DNA of 64,000 nucleotides, from the NCBI GenBank assembly GCA_001599715.1, contig BCHU01000012.1:496001-560000 (forward strand). Reading direction: 5' to 3'. The stretch comes from Phaeotremella fagi (lineage: Eukaryota > Basidiomycota > Tremellomycetes > Tremellales > Phaeotremellaceae). Shown here in pieces: positions 13,202 through 25,400 of the stretch (within the stretch, counting starts at the first letter, position 1; every line of letters begins with the position of its first letter). The notes beneath the pieces are model-generated. The model searched no databases. It was not told where the DNA came from and saw only the letters and a list, made by a program, of their open reading frames with translations. Made by a program: the position numbers and the translations under genes.

Positions 13202-15146
13202 CTACAGAATCTTCCATCTCCCAGGTGACCGCTGAATTTCTTCCATCGTGATCGTCACTTCGTTATCCTCAGGTGATTCTTCATTATCTTCCTCTTCCTC
13301 GATTTCTTCTCTCGGTCTCTCCAGTTTTTCAATTTTGAGGAATCCATCAGTTTTCGTTGTCACTTTCCCAATGAAGAGCTTCAGTACTGGGGAAAAGGTT
13401 TGAAGATCTAATACTAGTTCCTGTATAGAACGTCAGTTGGAAATATGAAAAATGTTAATGAGTTCCAACCGACCTTCCAAACGAGATTCGAATCCGTCGA
13501 AACCTGATTTGAAGTCTCCATATCCAAACCCGTCAATGAATTAAATCTCAGATCCAAAGCATCCCAATCTAGTGGGTTTTCAGTATTCGCATGTGCATTC
13601 TCCTGTACCAAAGAGATATCACCCGCAGCTTCATCAGACTCCTCCTCCTCATCCTCTTGCACAACCCTCTTGTTAGTCGACTGATGAACTCTCTTCCAAG
13701 GGAATTCGACACTAGTCACGAAGACGTTACTGGGCAAAACACTCAATTCTGACGGAGGAATCAGACGAGTACCAGCACCTCGTCCATTAGATTTTGGTGT
13801 AGATTGGTCTCCAGCTTTATTGATCATTTTGTTTTGAGGTGTTGACGACATATCACTCTTCTTCGTATGATCTATCACTGAACCTTTGTTGATACCATTC
13901 AGATCCTCCTGTGATAACGATTTTTGAACAGAAGCTTCCTCCCCAAATATCGTCCTAACACCACGAAGATTCTTCATCTCCTTCAAAAACCCTTTCTTCT
14001 TGTTTCTATTGGCAATATCCAAATCTTCCCCTAACAAAAGTGACAAATCCAGAGTTTCGGTTGTAGTCTGAATTGAAGTTGGTAACATCTCCGGTCCTTC
14101 TTTTTCTGCTTCGTTCTTATTGGTAGCAGTGTTCAGTTGAGCCGCTGCTTTTTTCCTCATTTCACGAGCGTATCGACGACGTTTGTTCCGTTCTTGAGTT
14201 TGTGATTTTCCTTGACCTGGGAGTGGGGCTTGTTGGGTTATACTGAGATTGGGTATGAGATTGTGGGATAGGTTGAACTCTCTTTTGACTTACGGTGCTC
14301 TGGTTAAAATTGGGAAAGGGTTCGAGTTGGGATTCAAGTTGTGTTTCTGAGGTTTTGGTTTTTGAACTTCTTCCTGATCATCGTCTGAATCACTTGAAGA
14401 AAAATCAGAGGAAGAAGTCGATGAAGATTCGGATGAAGACGTCGACAAAGATGACGAGGATTCTGAATCAGATGAGGAATCAGGTGAACTACTTGTCGAT
14501 GTGGAAGAAGTGACCCTTTTTAAATTTTCTGACACCCCATTCCCATTAGCTATTTGAAGTCTGTCCCAGTCAATTTTTTGAGACCCGTTAACGTTCGAGA
14601 TCGATTTACGAGGTTCAGAAGGATGATCTACAGCTGATGAAGGCGTTTTAGAGATTTTGCGTTTTTTAGAATTACTTTCAGCGATTGAAGATGATTTTTT
14701 ACGTTTTCTCGTTTGATCAAGCTCTTGTGATCCATTCTGAATCGTCCCTGTGGAATTCGAAGGTCCAGCTGCTAGTCTTACACTGAATGAACCTTCAGTA
14801 ACAGAGCATTCGCAAAAAGGACCAAAATCAAGAAAGTTACTTACCTAACAACATCATTCTCTTGAATAACATCATCTAAACAACTCCCAACCAATAACTC
14901 GAATCCATCAATCTCAAGAACCAATTCCTTATAACTCGTCGCATGAACTGATAAAACCGAAAGTGATTTGAAAAGATGTTTTTTGAGTTCTGATATCGTT
15001 TTGATGGGTTTGGGGATTGGGAGGAGATATTTCGTCTGGATGAATGGTGGGAGTAGTGATATTTTTATTCTTCTGGACATCGCTTCTGACATTCCAGAGA
15101 TGGAGAGAGAATCTTCATGAATTTGATATTTGGTTTGGGTCGACAT
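13202..15146 (-). CDS. Coilin-like nuclear protein (Cajal body scaffold)
   Basis: The N-terminal domain resembles the coilin ubiquitin-like fold: SRRIKISLLPPF, then the segment ending FELLVGSCLDDVIQENDVV. The middle is disordered, with Lys/Arg nuclear localisation patches (TRKRKKSSS, SKKRKISK) and a long Ser/Asp-rich stretch near 14500-14370. A GQGKSQTQERNKRRR segment near 14200 matches a motif seen in fungal coilins. The C-terminal part (VFVTSVEFPWKR, LDWDALDLRFNSLTG) fits the atypical Tudor domain. Introns lie near 14844, 14290 and 13490; the model gives about 580 residues ending PGRWKIL. Coilin organises snRNP maturation bodies. Identification rests on domain order and short motifs, so it is probable rather than certain. 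The gene is convergent with the mitochondrial-type gene. Confidence 0.65.
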
Positions 15147-15547
15147 TTTCTGAAATCTCAGATGAACGGAAGCAATTCATCTTTCACGGAAGTGAAGTGG
15201 CTTTTGGACTTTCTTTGGATTCGTTTGCTGGTAAGCTTCGGTATATGTAGCGAGTGAGGATGAATGAGTTGTTAGAGTGTCGACTCAAGATGGCACTGAT
15301 TGATCTCATGCATTCCTCCATAGTGCTTTTCTCAGAGAATGAGGAAGGATGTCGAATCTCTTCGCTCTTCGTAAGAATTATTTTCTTGTAGATTGCCACT
15401 GGTTATTCACCGATCGACATTTCATGATTTATAAACAAGAAACAGCTCATATTCACAGATTGTCACTCAAGACGCCTGACTCCATGTTTCAGCATCCTAT
15501 CGTACACAGTTCCTTTAACAGGAACGCCAGCTAAATCAACACATTCA
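15147..15547. other. Intergenic region, nothing recognised
   Basis: This 401-bp gap lies between the start of the coilin-like gene and the stop of the DUF2231 gene, both on the minus strand. Short open frames on the plus strand have no coding character. It presumably carries the coilin-like promoter. Confidence 0.5.
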
Positions 15548-16396
15548 TCACTCCCTCTTCTTGATATCTTTTCCTGAACCTTGTCTCTGGACCCCAGTTC
15601 CATACTCATATACCAATTTACCACCAAGGAAAGCGGCTATCGCAGTGGAAGCCCATTCAGCCTTTTTTCATGATATCTCCCGGGATGAACTTACCAAATA
15701 GTAGGAGTGGAAACGCAACAGCTGAAGCATAGACATTGATTGCGGGGAGAGGTTGGTTTGGGTATTTCCAACCCATGTATCTATTCAAATGAATCGGTAG
15801 TCAGGAAACGCCATATCATCTTCCTCAGACGGTAAAAGTGAAACAACCACTTACGCGTTCCAAGCAGCTATACCCACAACAATATCGTTCATACTAGCAT
15901 GCATCAAAGTCATCTTCAACTTTTCCCCAGGAACATCAGTTTTATTCCAAGCGTCTCCGAAAACCTTCCCCCAGCTACCTTTATTCTGACATTGAACTCT
16001 AGCCATTTCATAAGCTTCACCGATACCCGTGCCTATGGCTGGTAGAGCGAAAATTACTCCGGCTACAGCTGAATAATGGGCTAATGCTGGAATCGTTGCG
16101 GCTGGAGGAAGGAGATGAGGGATGATGTTGGTTGGTTGGATGGCTGTTGGAAGGAGTCGGAGAGTTATCAAACCGAATGATGTGGTGAGAAACTTGAAAA
16201 ACGGTTAATTCGACCTCCTAGGATAATTTTTGGTACTTACAGCTATTGGCCAATGAACCATCGAAGGATGAAGAGGATGTCCTAAAGCTTTTTCGCCATC
16301 GGTATTGGGTAATCTTCCTTGTGATAATTCCGCTCCCTTGTGGACGAGCTCTTCAGCGTCAGTGAGTGCGGAACCGGCTCGATTTGAAGTTGACAT
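15548..16396 (-). CDS. DUF2231 multi-pass membrane protein
   Basis: Four exons encode about 220 residues. A soluble N-terminal segment leads to GHPLHPSMVHWPIAF, the hallmark of the DUF2231 family, in which conserved histidines precede the first membrane helix. Three further hydrophobic segments follow: around LPPAATIPALAHYSAVAG, around MNDIVVGIAAWNAY, and the INVYASAVAFPLLLF helix. The C-terminal end is LGGKLVYEYGTGV plus a basic tail. The family occurs widely in bacteria and fungi; its role is unknown, though the paired histidines have suggested haem or metal contact. Exon junctions (PIA/FLTT, NA/YMGW, LLF/AAFL) keep the frame with standard GTAAGT donors. Confidence 0.82.
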
Positions 16397-16894
16397 CTTA
16401 GTGTGTGTACTGTTAGGTTATAAGATCAGCGATGAAAAAGCACATGAGAACGATTCATATGATATATCGTCTTCATCTGGCTTTGCCGTGTCAATGACGA
16501 ATGATGGCTGCTGACATCGCGATGGGAGATTACGTTTACGTGCATATTTGGCGGTTTGAGGCACAGATTCCAGTACGATGATCATGCCACATTCGACGTC
16601 GGCATTGAATAGGATGCACTCTGACTGCTTCGTCTGACTTCTGAATCAAAGAGATATTTTTGTTTGTGACACCTTGATCAAAATAGGACCTTTCCATCTT
16701 AGTGCTCCTTCCAAAGTTTCCCGCATGATACCTGCTGTTTTGACAAAATTTGTACAATATTACATTATTGGACGTATTTTTTTTCAACATACTGCACTAT
16801 AAGGAAAGATTCTCGGTGAGAATACTTGGAAGTGTCCATTTTTCGATTTTACACAACCCTGACTCATTTGAGTCCTGAGTATATACAGCCTCGC
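16397..16894. other. Intergenic region, nothing recognised
   Basis: This 498-bp gap separates the start of the DUF2231 gene from the stop codon of the secreted-protein gene. I see no exon with coding character. It should include the DUF2231 promoter and the 3' end of its neighbour. Confidence 0.5.
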
Positions 16895-18342
16895 TTAAAA
16901 AGAAACACAGAGACCACCTCTACAGGTCTCTCCAACTCCATCGCAAGCGTTGTTGCAAGCACCACAAGAATCGATAGAGGACATGAGCTATTGATGAGAA
17001 AGATCAGCGATCACGTCGAGATTTATTATCTTGAGAGACTTACATTAACACAGGTAGCATCACCTGGGGTGTCCAACACAGCATACAAAGTTAAACCAGG
17101 ACCGCATCCATTGAGAGCAACGACGTTAGTTGGTTGAACTCCCATAAACTTTTCCTTGACCCGTTCACGACGTCTCGCTTGAGGTGAAGCTCCAACTGGT
17201 GCACTTGATACCGACAACGTAGGACTGGCGGTGCAATACGGCTCGAAAGCTGTCACTGCATCTACTAGCCCGGCGATCTGAAGAAGCGTAGTGAAATCGA
17301 ATGATTCACAAGTTTTCGCCGCTGATTGTAAAGCTGCGGCAACGTTTGGATCTGTGGGTGTTGGAAGTGATTCGACGAGATTACAAGTTGCGATTACTGA
17401 GTTTACCGTGCTGGTAGTGAGGTCTGGACCGATTAGATTCAAGAAATCGTCACATGGATTATTTGATCTTGGGGATACCGTTCGACTGAAGGGTAGACTT
17501 TCAAGTCGATTTGGACCATCTCGTCGTTTGACACTACCGATTTTTGATAAAGTACTACAAGTGAAACTTGTGAGTGATAAAGCTGCACTAACAGCTGAAA
17601 GTCCGACTCCTAAAATACCACCAGCGGTACAGTAGGCCAAGTAACCTGCACCAAAGAGAGCCAGTGCGCCTGCGGCAATACCTTCCTCTGGAGCTAGAGC
17701 GATAGCTGCACCAGCGAGTAAAATGCCATTGATGGTTGATTCAGTTTGTAAACCAAGATTAGAACCTCCATTAGCATCATGAGTGAAACCTATTATAGCT
17801 ATTATCTCTTGTAAAGCTGAAACAGCTAATGCAGGGGCGTTGAGTGTTGGACAGAAAGATGTTGCAGCCGTAACTGCTTGACTTAAATGTGTCGTTCCTG
17901 GTTGTAAGGTGTTTGAGAGACAGCAAACTGAGTTGGCGTCGTCTCCACTGTTATCTGGACATTTTGGGGATGGACAACACCAATGGGCGTAACATGTTTG
18001 AGCACAACTGTCGATGGGTATACCGAAGAACGTTTCGCAGGTACATGTACTACCCAGTTCTTTGTTGTACACGTATCCATTCACACCCGTCGAACCATCT
18101 GGACAGGTTAATTTGAAGTCTTCACTTTTTGTCAGTTTTTTTCTTGTTTCAGATATTGAAAAGACAGCTGACTCACTTCCACCAGTGAATACTTCACACG
18201 AAGGGTCTTGACAGTTGTCAGACGAATAATATTGGGAAGCGTCGACCTGACCCTCGTCACAAGGAGGATACTGAGCTAAGACAACTTTGATTGAAACGAC
18301 AAAACTGATAAGAGCATGGAGAAGATGTTGAGTCAGAATCAT
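16895..18342 (-). CDS. Secreted cysteine-rich protein with CPL1/PriA-like tail
   Basis: ATG 18342 opens a signal peptide (LLHALISFVVSIKVVLAQ). A cysteine-rich N-terminal region follows (CTCETFFGIPIDSC, CYAHWCCPSPKC), then a hydrophobic Ala/Gly-rich middle (ILLAGAAIALAPEEGIAAG) and a basic patch (QARRRERVKEK). After an intron (16988-17043) the tail SSIDSCGACNNACDG and CRGGLCVSF ends at TAA 16895-16897. The spaced SCGxCxxxC tail resembles those of fungal CPL1/PriA secreted proteins. An in-frame 57-nt intron at 18120-18176 (GTGAGT donor, CTGAC branch, GAAG acceptor) is likely: splicing gives 444 residues, retention 464. Stopping at the first in-frame stop near 17026 would lose the cysteine tail. 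The function is unknown; a cell-surface or extracellular role is likely. Confidence 0.75.
18120..18176 (-). other. Probable 57-nt in-frame intron in the secreted-protein gene
   Basis: On the minus strand the sequence begins GTGAGTC, contains AACTGAC as a branch site 13 nt before the end, and ends GAAG. Removal keeps the frame (VFTGG joined to NFKLTC) and takes out a Lys/Ser-rich segment unlike the rest of the protein. Retention is also open, so simple open-frame scanning would miss it. Confidence 0.6.
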
Positions 18343-20146
18343 GATGATCTGTGGATATTGCCTTTCAATGCAGACACCTGCAGTGCCATAAACTGCTTAC
18401 TACTTATACCTAAGAACAAAAAAAAAACCGCCTCAAATCTTGAAAACCAGCCGAAACCGAGAGATGAGACCGAGATGATGTACGTAGAGTAGCGGGTACC
18501 TTGTACGAAGTGGAAAAAACATCATCTCCCTTCCAACCCAGAATGACAACGTCTGATAGTCGTTCCAAAAATAGCACCGGCTCTCAAATATCTTGGTAGA
18601 TCATTCTTCGAAGCATCTGTAGGGAGTCGGATGATTTCAAATTTGTCACAATAATGTAAGTTCTACCTAGGGATACAATGATAGGCTCAGGTTAACTTAC
18701 TCACTTTACGATAAAACTGCAATATTGTGTACCTATTGTCGTCCGAAGCGAATAAGCCACTGTACCTTCTCATAAGACTAAATAAAAGACCCCATTTCGA
18801 TCTTCTTTCCTCGAACGTGCAATGGTCTGAAGAGAATGACTCCGCGTTTCTCCTCCAGTACGATGCCTTCGGCTGAGTCCCTGGCTCAGATCTTATTCTT
18901 AGATGGAATGAATGACATGGATCACCGTAGATGGTCGCAGTGATCGGTGAAAAAGTCTTTCTGTCTCTGATTTTCAGTTTACGATAGAGGAAGCGATCCG
19001 TGCAGAGTAGAATTGAATTTTGCTGCTCGTTTCTCGAGCGTGGGAGTCGAAGTTGTAGCTGCCAAAGAGGTGAGATTGCGAGAGCCTGAGAAAATTGTGT
19101 ATACCACTACTACATTTCGGTCATAGATCCAAACGGTGTTTCACAAATTTTAGATGAATGTCTCGTACAAAAACTTTCAATTATGTCAGAAGAACAAAAG
19201 ACCTCTTGAAGGGTGGCTTATGCGACTTAGTAAAGTCATTAATGTTCTCTGGAAATTATCCACTTGGTGATTATGATCCATACTCAGCTCTTGTTCTTAC
19301 AAGTCATGCATCCCCTCTTCCCAATACATTTCTTCGGTTTCTTCGTCGCAAGTTCATACGATAAATAACTGTAATAGTGGAGCTCCGGGCTACCTTTACT
19401 CCTCTGATACACTTGATACTTTGTACCATTTATGAGCTCAGTTAACCAACTGTCAGAAATCGAGAAGGTCGTTAAAGCTGTACTCGAATGCGGGCTCTTT
19501 CTTTCGATCCACCCCCATGGTAAGTGCACAGACTTACAAGTCTGCAAGCACAACATCTCAAAAATACTCATCAAATGGCCATACGGATTTGTGGCGATGG
19601 ATGCCTTCGTCGTCGTCCTCTCTTCATCACTCTCTCTGACTCTCTTTACCTCTGACCAATGAGATCTCAATCAAAAGTGCTGACCACTGCGTGGCGAATG
19701 GTTAAGCTTAACCAAGTCGTGCAAAGTAGGAACTGATTCCAGCAGCGATCGATGGAATGCCACACTCAACCTAATTCCGAACGCCGACCAATCACAACGC
19801 TCCTATTTCCCGTCGGTTCCGTTGTTCCCGGAGCCACATGGGTCCTCCTGAACCTTTCGGCCAGAGTTCGGCCGGTCCTTTGGGTATTCTGGGCGCAAAA
19901 ATAAAGTTTTTTTTGTAAAAATAAGTACAAACCAGCTGACTCGAAAATAAAAAATACAGGCCAGGTATCAATTCAACTCCAACCGAAGTGAGCTTATACA
20001 TAAGAGACAGAGAGAACTTAGTAAGAGACTTTGTAGTATCCATCTTCGTTCTTCTTTATATCGTATTTAGATAGATAGTTACAGTGTATCCAGTCACATC
20101 TAAAATCAACATCACAGAGTTATACAGGTAAACAACAACATCAACA
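18343..20146. other. 1.8-kb gene-poor region upstream of the MFS transporter
   Basis: This is the longest gap in the window between supported genes. Several open frames of 60-130 codons occur on both strands around 19158-19670, but none has a domain, a good start context or a splice partner that I can support. The last 150 bp hold a TATA-like TATACATAAG near 19993 and a CA-rich leader just before the transporter ATG. The region is long enough to hold regulatory sites or a non-coding RNA, but I cannot point to one. Confidence 0.45.
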
Positions 20147-22199
20147 ATGGACCCAGAAAAACGCGTTCAACCACCTTCACCACCCTCCACAACAGCAGCT
20201 GAACAAGATGATTTGAAACTACCAACTGGAGTTTCCCATTCTTCAGATCTAGCCGCTCAAATCGCTAGAATGTCACCTGAAGAATTGGCTGCAGCTGATA
20301 AAGCTTTACTTTGGAAACTTGATAAAAATCTTGTACCATGGATGACGTGAGTTGTGTTCTGTTCTTTTGTTATGGTACAATCAAGTTGATACAGGATGAT
20401 AGTCTCTTGTTCACAATGTCTTTCTTGGATCGTATCAATATCGGAACAGCTAAACTTTCGGGTATTCTTACTCAACTTAACCTTGATTCTCTTCAATACA
20501 ACACTGCTTCTATGAGTAAGCTTGTTTTGTTACTGATCTACATAATCTGAACTAACTGTCGTTCGTAGTTTTCTTCGTCGGGTAAGTCTATCGATCGAAG
20601 GGCTGTTCTCGTTTCTAACAGCTCGCCTAGTTATGTCGCTTTCGAAGTTCCTTCCAATTTGGTCCTCAAAAAATTCAGACCGTCAAGATGGATCCCTTTC
20701 ATCATGATCGTCTGGGCTATCATTCAAGTTTGCAGTAAGTAACCGATCTAATTCGTGTTCTAGCCCAAAAAATCTGACTCCGTTTCAGTGGGTTTGGTCA
20801 CCAGCTACGGTCAATTACTCGCCCTAAGATTCCTCTTGGGTGTATTCGAATGTGGTCTTTTCCCCGGTATCTCATTCTTCTTGACTGGTTGGTACAAGAG
20901 AAAAGAGGCTAGTAAAAGAATTTCACTTTTCTTTGCCGGTGCCGTTTTAGCTGGTGCTTTCGGTGGTATCCTTGGTTGTAAGTGAAATACAAAATATGTC
21001 TTCAGCGCTGGTGGTTAACTTCATTTTAGTCGGTTTGGGTCAAATGAACGGTGTCGGTGGTAAACAGGGTTGGTCATGGATTGTAAATCAATTTCCATTT
21101 ACTTGATTTTTGGCTGTGCTGACATACATAACTCAGTTCATCATTGAAGGTCTTCTTTCCTTTGTTGTCGGTATCGGATCAATCTGGATGGTTCACGATT
21201 GGCCAGACAGGGCTCGTTTCCTCACTCCTCTTGAGAGAGAAATGGTCTTTTTACGTCTCAAGGGTGATTCCGGTCTTGCCAATGAGGGTACTTTCTCTTG
21301 GTTGATGGTTAGGAAAGCTCTCAAGGATTGGAAAACTTGGACATTGATGGTCATGTACATTGGTTGCGCTGAACCTATTTACTCCCAATCGTATGCTGTT
21401 TTAGGAATCTGACCATGTTGATACTAATTTATTTGCAGTCTTTTCTCCCCAACCATCATCGCTGCTCTTGGTACATTCACCACACCACAATCATTACTTC
21501 TTTCCACTCCACCTTACGTGCTTGCTTTCATCACTACCATGGTTACAGCTTATTTCAGTGATAGAACTGGTAAACGTGGTGTATTCATGATGTTCTGGGC
21601 TGCAATGGCCGCTATTGGTTATCTCCTTTTCTTGACCGTCCCTATCACCCAACCTGTGAGTTTTGTATTGTATGCTATGAAATCTTCAAGCTAATGCTTT
21701 TCAACAGGGTGCCTTGTACTTTGCTGTCTTCCTTACCACCTGCGCCATTGCCCCTTGTATCGCTACTACCATCACATGGTCAGGTAACAGTTTCGGAAAC
21801 CATTGTAAGTAAACTCGTAATCGAAAAGACACAAAAGGCTTATCCTTCATTTTAGACAAGAAAGCTACATCCATGGGTTTAATCTTCTCAACAGGTAACA
21901 GTGGAGGTATCATCTCCTCCCAAGTCTACAGAGCTCAAGACGCACCAAGATACCTCGTCGGTCAAGGTGTAACGTTCGCCTTCTCTTTCCTATGTCTCGT
22001 CTCAGCCATTATCCTCTACTTCGGTATGAAACGTGAAAACAAACGTCGTGACGAGAAATACGGTCCCGCACCCGGTCCAGAGGATATCGCCGATTTCGAA
22101 TCTCCAGAGAACTTGAAGAAATGGGGTATCGATCATTTATCAAGAGAAGAGATCGTTCAACTTGGTGATGATCATCCTGCTTTCAGATTTATTTTGTAG
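20147..22199 (+). CDS. MFS transporter of the allantoate/nicotinate permease (ACS) type
   Basis: A soluble N-terminal end rich in Pro and Ser leads to the family signature: KNLVPWMTLLFTMSFLDRIN then IGTAKLSG, joined across an intron whose acceptor is GATAG. About nine short exons encode some 530 residues with twelve predicted membrane segments. These include LRFLLGVFECGLFPGISFFL (helix 4/5 region), the long central loop with VHDWPDRARFLTPLER, and SGNSFGNHYKKATSMGLIFS in the second half. The C-terminal end is cytosolic (DEKYGPAPGPEDIADF). Relatives such as Dal5, Tna1 and Vht1 carry organic anions or vitamins into the cell; the substrate here cannot be read from sequence. The gene has an unusually long upstream gap, which suggests regulated expression. 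Confidence 0.88.
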
Positions 22200-22465
22200 G
22201 TGGTGTCGAAAAGAGATTGGGGGATGGAGATTGAAGAGACATTGCATCTTTGAGTGTGCTTTTCAGTTTCAGTTTACTTTGATTATATTTATCTTATCTG
22301 TACGCTATCTTGAATAATAATTTTCATCATGCATGCTGCATTACGTTCTTTCATAGTATGTGATCCCTTAATTGAGCCTACCACTTAAGCTGCCTTCGAA
22401 GCAAAAGTCAAAAGTCAAGTAGCAATAATAACAACTGTCACAACTCACACCTATGAAATAACGAC

Positions 22466-25400
22466 ATGTTCAACACAGGCAGTAACCCATTTGCTGTCCT
22501 ATCTGAACCATCTACATCCACGGAAGGAAGCAAGGCAGAGATTGAAGGTGAAGAAATCGACGTAGACGTGAGTTTCAATCATGTGGGATCCGTTGGTTTT
22601 GCTAATCATGCTAGTGGTTGCGACTTGTGAAACCTAATCACGATGTCCATGTCCGAGTCACGGACAAAATCGATTTAAACGGTCTGCCTGAAGAATGTAA
22701 TCTGTTAGCTGTAGCTAATACAAAGGGACTGCTGATTGTTGGAAGTAACGGTATGTCGACCACTAGTTAGCATTTACTAATTGGTCTAGATGTTCGAATC
22801 CATAGATTGAAGGAATTGAATGAATTACTGGAAACTTCAAAAACTACCGCTTCGCTAACTCCTGTTCAAACTATTCCTTTGTCTGCTCGACCAATATGGA
22901 TTAGGTGAGCTACGGTGTGGAATTTAGCTAAAAACAGATTGGCTATGAACGAAGAGCGTTTGATCGTTGCCACCGCAGATAGTATTTATCTGTTTAAATT
23001 AGACGAGGTCGTTAGAGGAAATGTGAGTTTCTCTAAACCTCAGATCTGACTTTAGGCATCACCTTATCATACATTCCCTTCTTCTCGATTGTTAGATATA
23101 CTACCCAATCCAGCTACGACAGAACTTTCTCGCTTGGTGACGTTGTTAGGACCTGAGGGACTCGTTATTGCTGATATAGAAGGTTGTCAATTATCAAGTC
23201 CGATCACTGGTCCTTTCACTTGTTGTAAGTTCTGATTCTAACGGATGGCTAAACTGACAATCAGCGAGTTGGTCTGCTAAAGGTAAACAATTTGTCGTCG
23301 GTACTCCGACAGGATTGGTTCAATACACCCCAGAAGGTGTTGTTAAAGCCCAAATTCCATCTCCCGATCTCTCCTCTCACTATCCAACACACATCCAATG
23401 GCTAGAAAATGATCTTTTCCTCGTCACATACGCCGAAACAGGTGCTGCACCTGACGATTCTCTTGAAATCTTCCTAATCCATCGTCAAGGGAATAATTTT
23501 ACTTATACCAAATTCTACGACATCAACGATACAATGGGACATTACGGTCGTTCGGGACTGTTCAGACGTTTTGCTGGATTAAGAAACTGGTCGGAAAAAT
23601 CGAAACATCTGGATCTTATGATTTCAGGACGAGCATCCGCTATTGGTGTTCTTCGAGGATCAGACAAATGGGAAGCCTTGATTTTGGAGGAAACTGCTAG
23701 AGGGGTGCTACCCGCTGCCAAAGGTCAATCGGAGGATACGACTTGTTTAGGATTTGAAATTGATTTGACCAGTGATAAAGTCATTAAAAGAGGAATCGTT
23801 GGTGGGATCGAACTTCCCGATTTACCCCCTGCACCTCGAATTTTGGTTTTCAGTCAGGAAGGAGAGATTATAGTTTTCGAAATTCAGAATTCGGATGACG
23901 GAGCTTATCCAGGAATGATTGGGTCGGTGAATCAATCTGCGGTATCCAGTACACCTGCACCTGTACCTACTCCTTCGACTTTTGGTGGATTCGGTCAAGC
24001 AGCTGTAACTCCTGCATCACCTTTTGGTCAAGCGTCAACGAAACCGTCAGCTTTCGGTTCGGGTGCGACTTCAAATGTTGGCTTTGGACAATCATCATTC
24101 GGTCAATCTCCATCTGCAACGTCCAATCCATTTGGAGCAACACCCACAAAAACCGCAACGTCTTCTCCCTTCGGACAACCTTCAGGAACATCCGCATTTA
24201 GTCAATCTGCTTTCGAACAATCAGCATTCGGAAAGCCAGCATCAACCACACCTTCAGTCTCAGCTTTCGGTCAGCCATCAACTTCAGTCGCAAGTTTTGG
24301 GAAACCATCGACACCTGTTCCTGCTTTCGGATCATCATCTTTAACGCCATCTACGACACCAGCTAAACCTGCTTTCGGTCAACCTTCAGCCTTTGGTGCA
24401 CCGTCCTTTGGAGCACCAGCATTTGGTACATCGTCTTTTGGCCAATCTTCTACACCCTCCAAAACACCTACAGCATTCGGCAGTGCAGCTACAACATCAA
24501 GTGGAGGATTTGGCGCGTTCTCTGCCGCTAAACCGACTGGATTTGGTGCTGTTGATTCTTCTTCCAATGCGACATCAACCCCTAAAACGGAACCATCAGC
24601 TTTTGCAGGGTTTGGACAACCTTCTACTCCATCTTCCCCATCCACTTTTGCAGGATTCGGTAATACAGCTACGAAAACGGCATCGGCTTTTGGTGGGAGT
24701 GCCTTTGGGTCCAGTGCTTTTGGCAAATCAACAACTTCTTCACCCGTAACCCAAACATCAGATACTAGTGCCAACAGTCCAAGTACCAAACCCACACCTG
24801 CTTCGGCCCCATCAGGTGGTTTCGGTTTGGGTGGTTTAGACGATGCTTTGACGGATACCAAATCAGTTCCTGGACTGGCTGATTCTCCTCCAACCTCTCC
24901 GATCCTGGGATCATCTAGACGTCCTGCAGGTCTTGAAGATTCACCACCTAATTCGCCACCTCCAAAACCTACTGTTATCCCTCCGGCTCCCACATCTTCC
25001 TCTACATCTTCCTTCATCCAAGCTCCAAAAGCTTTTGCTGCGCCCACAGGATTCGGTGCGTTTGGTGCTGCTAGTAGTAAATCTGGTTCTGCTTTTGGAT
25101 CTTCAACACCGAGTGCATTTGGATCTACGACATCATCAGCTTTCGGTCAATCGACAACCCCTGCTGCCTTCTCCACTCCACCACCATCGTCATCGTCAAA
25201 CGCGCCTGCCTCTGCCCCTGCTAGTGGCGCTCCAGCATTCGGTCAATCGTCTGGATTCGGTAAACAACCAGTTGTAGGATTCGGTCAAGCAACCTTACCC
25301 ACTTCATCTGGATTTGGGACCATCTCAGGTGGATTTGGAGGATTTGCTAAATCCTCAGATACGAAAGCTTCAACTGGGTTCGCAGGTTTCACATCAGGTC

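Noticed and set aside
16536..16790. Minus-strand frame of 84 codons between the DUF2231 and secreted-protein genes
   Set aside because: No recognisable features and it lies in the expected promoter region.
16988..17043. Ending the secreted protein at the first in-frame stop near 17026
   Set aside because: A canonical intron there leads to a cysteine-rich tail with a CPL1/PriA-like pattern, which reading through would lose.
19158..19670. Open frames on both strands in the 1.8-kb gap
   Set aside because: Low-complexity or random composition, no domain, no supporting splice sites, and they overlap each other.
24379..25047. Long antisense open frame within the Nup159 FG region
   Set aside because: It is a composition artefact of the repetitive FG-coding sequence, with no start context, introns or known domain.
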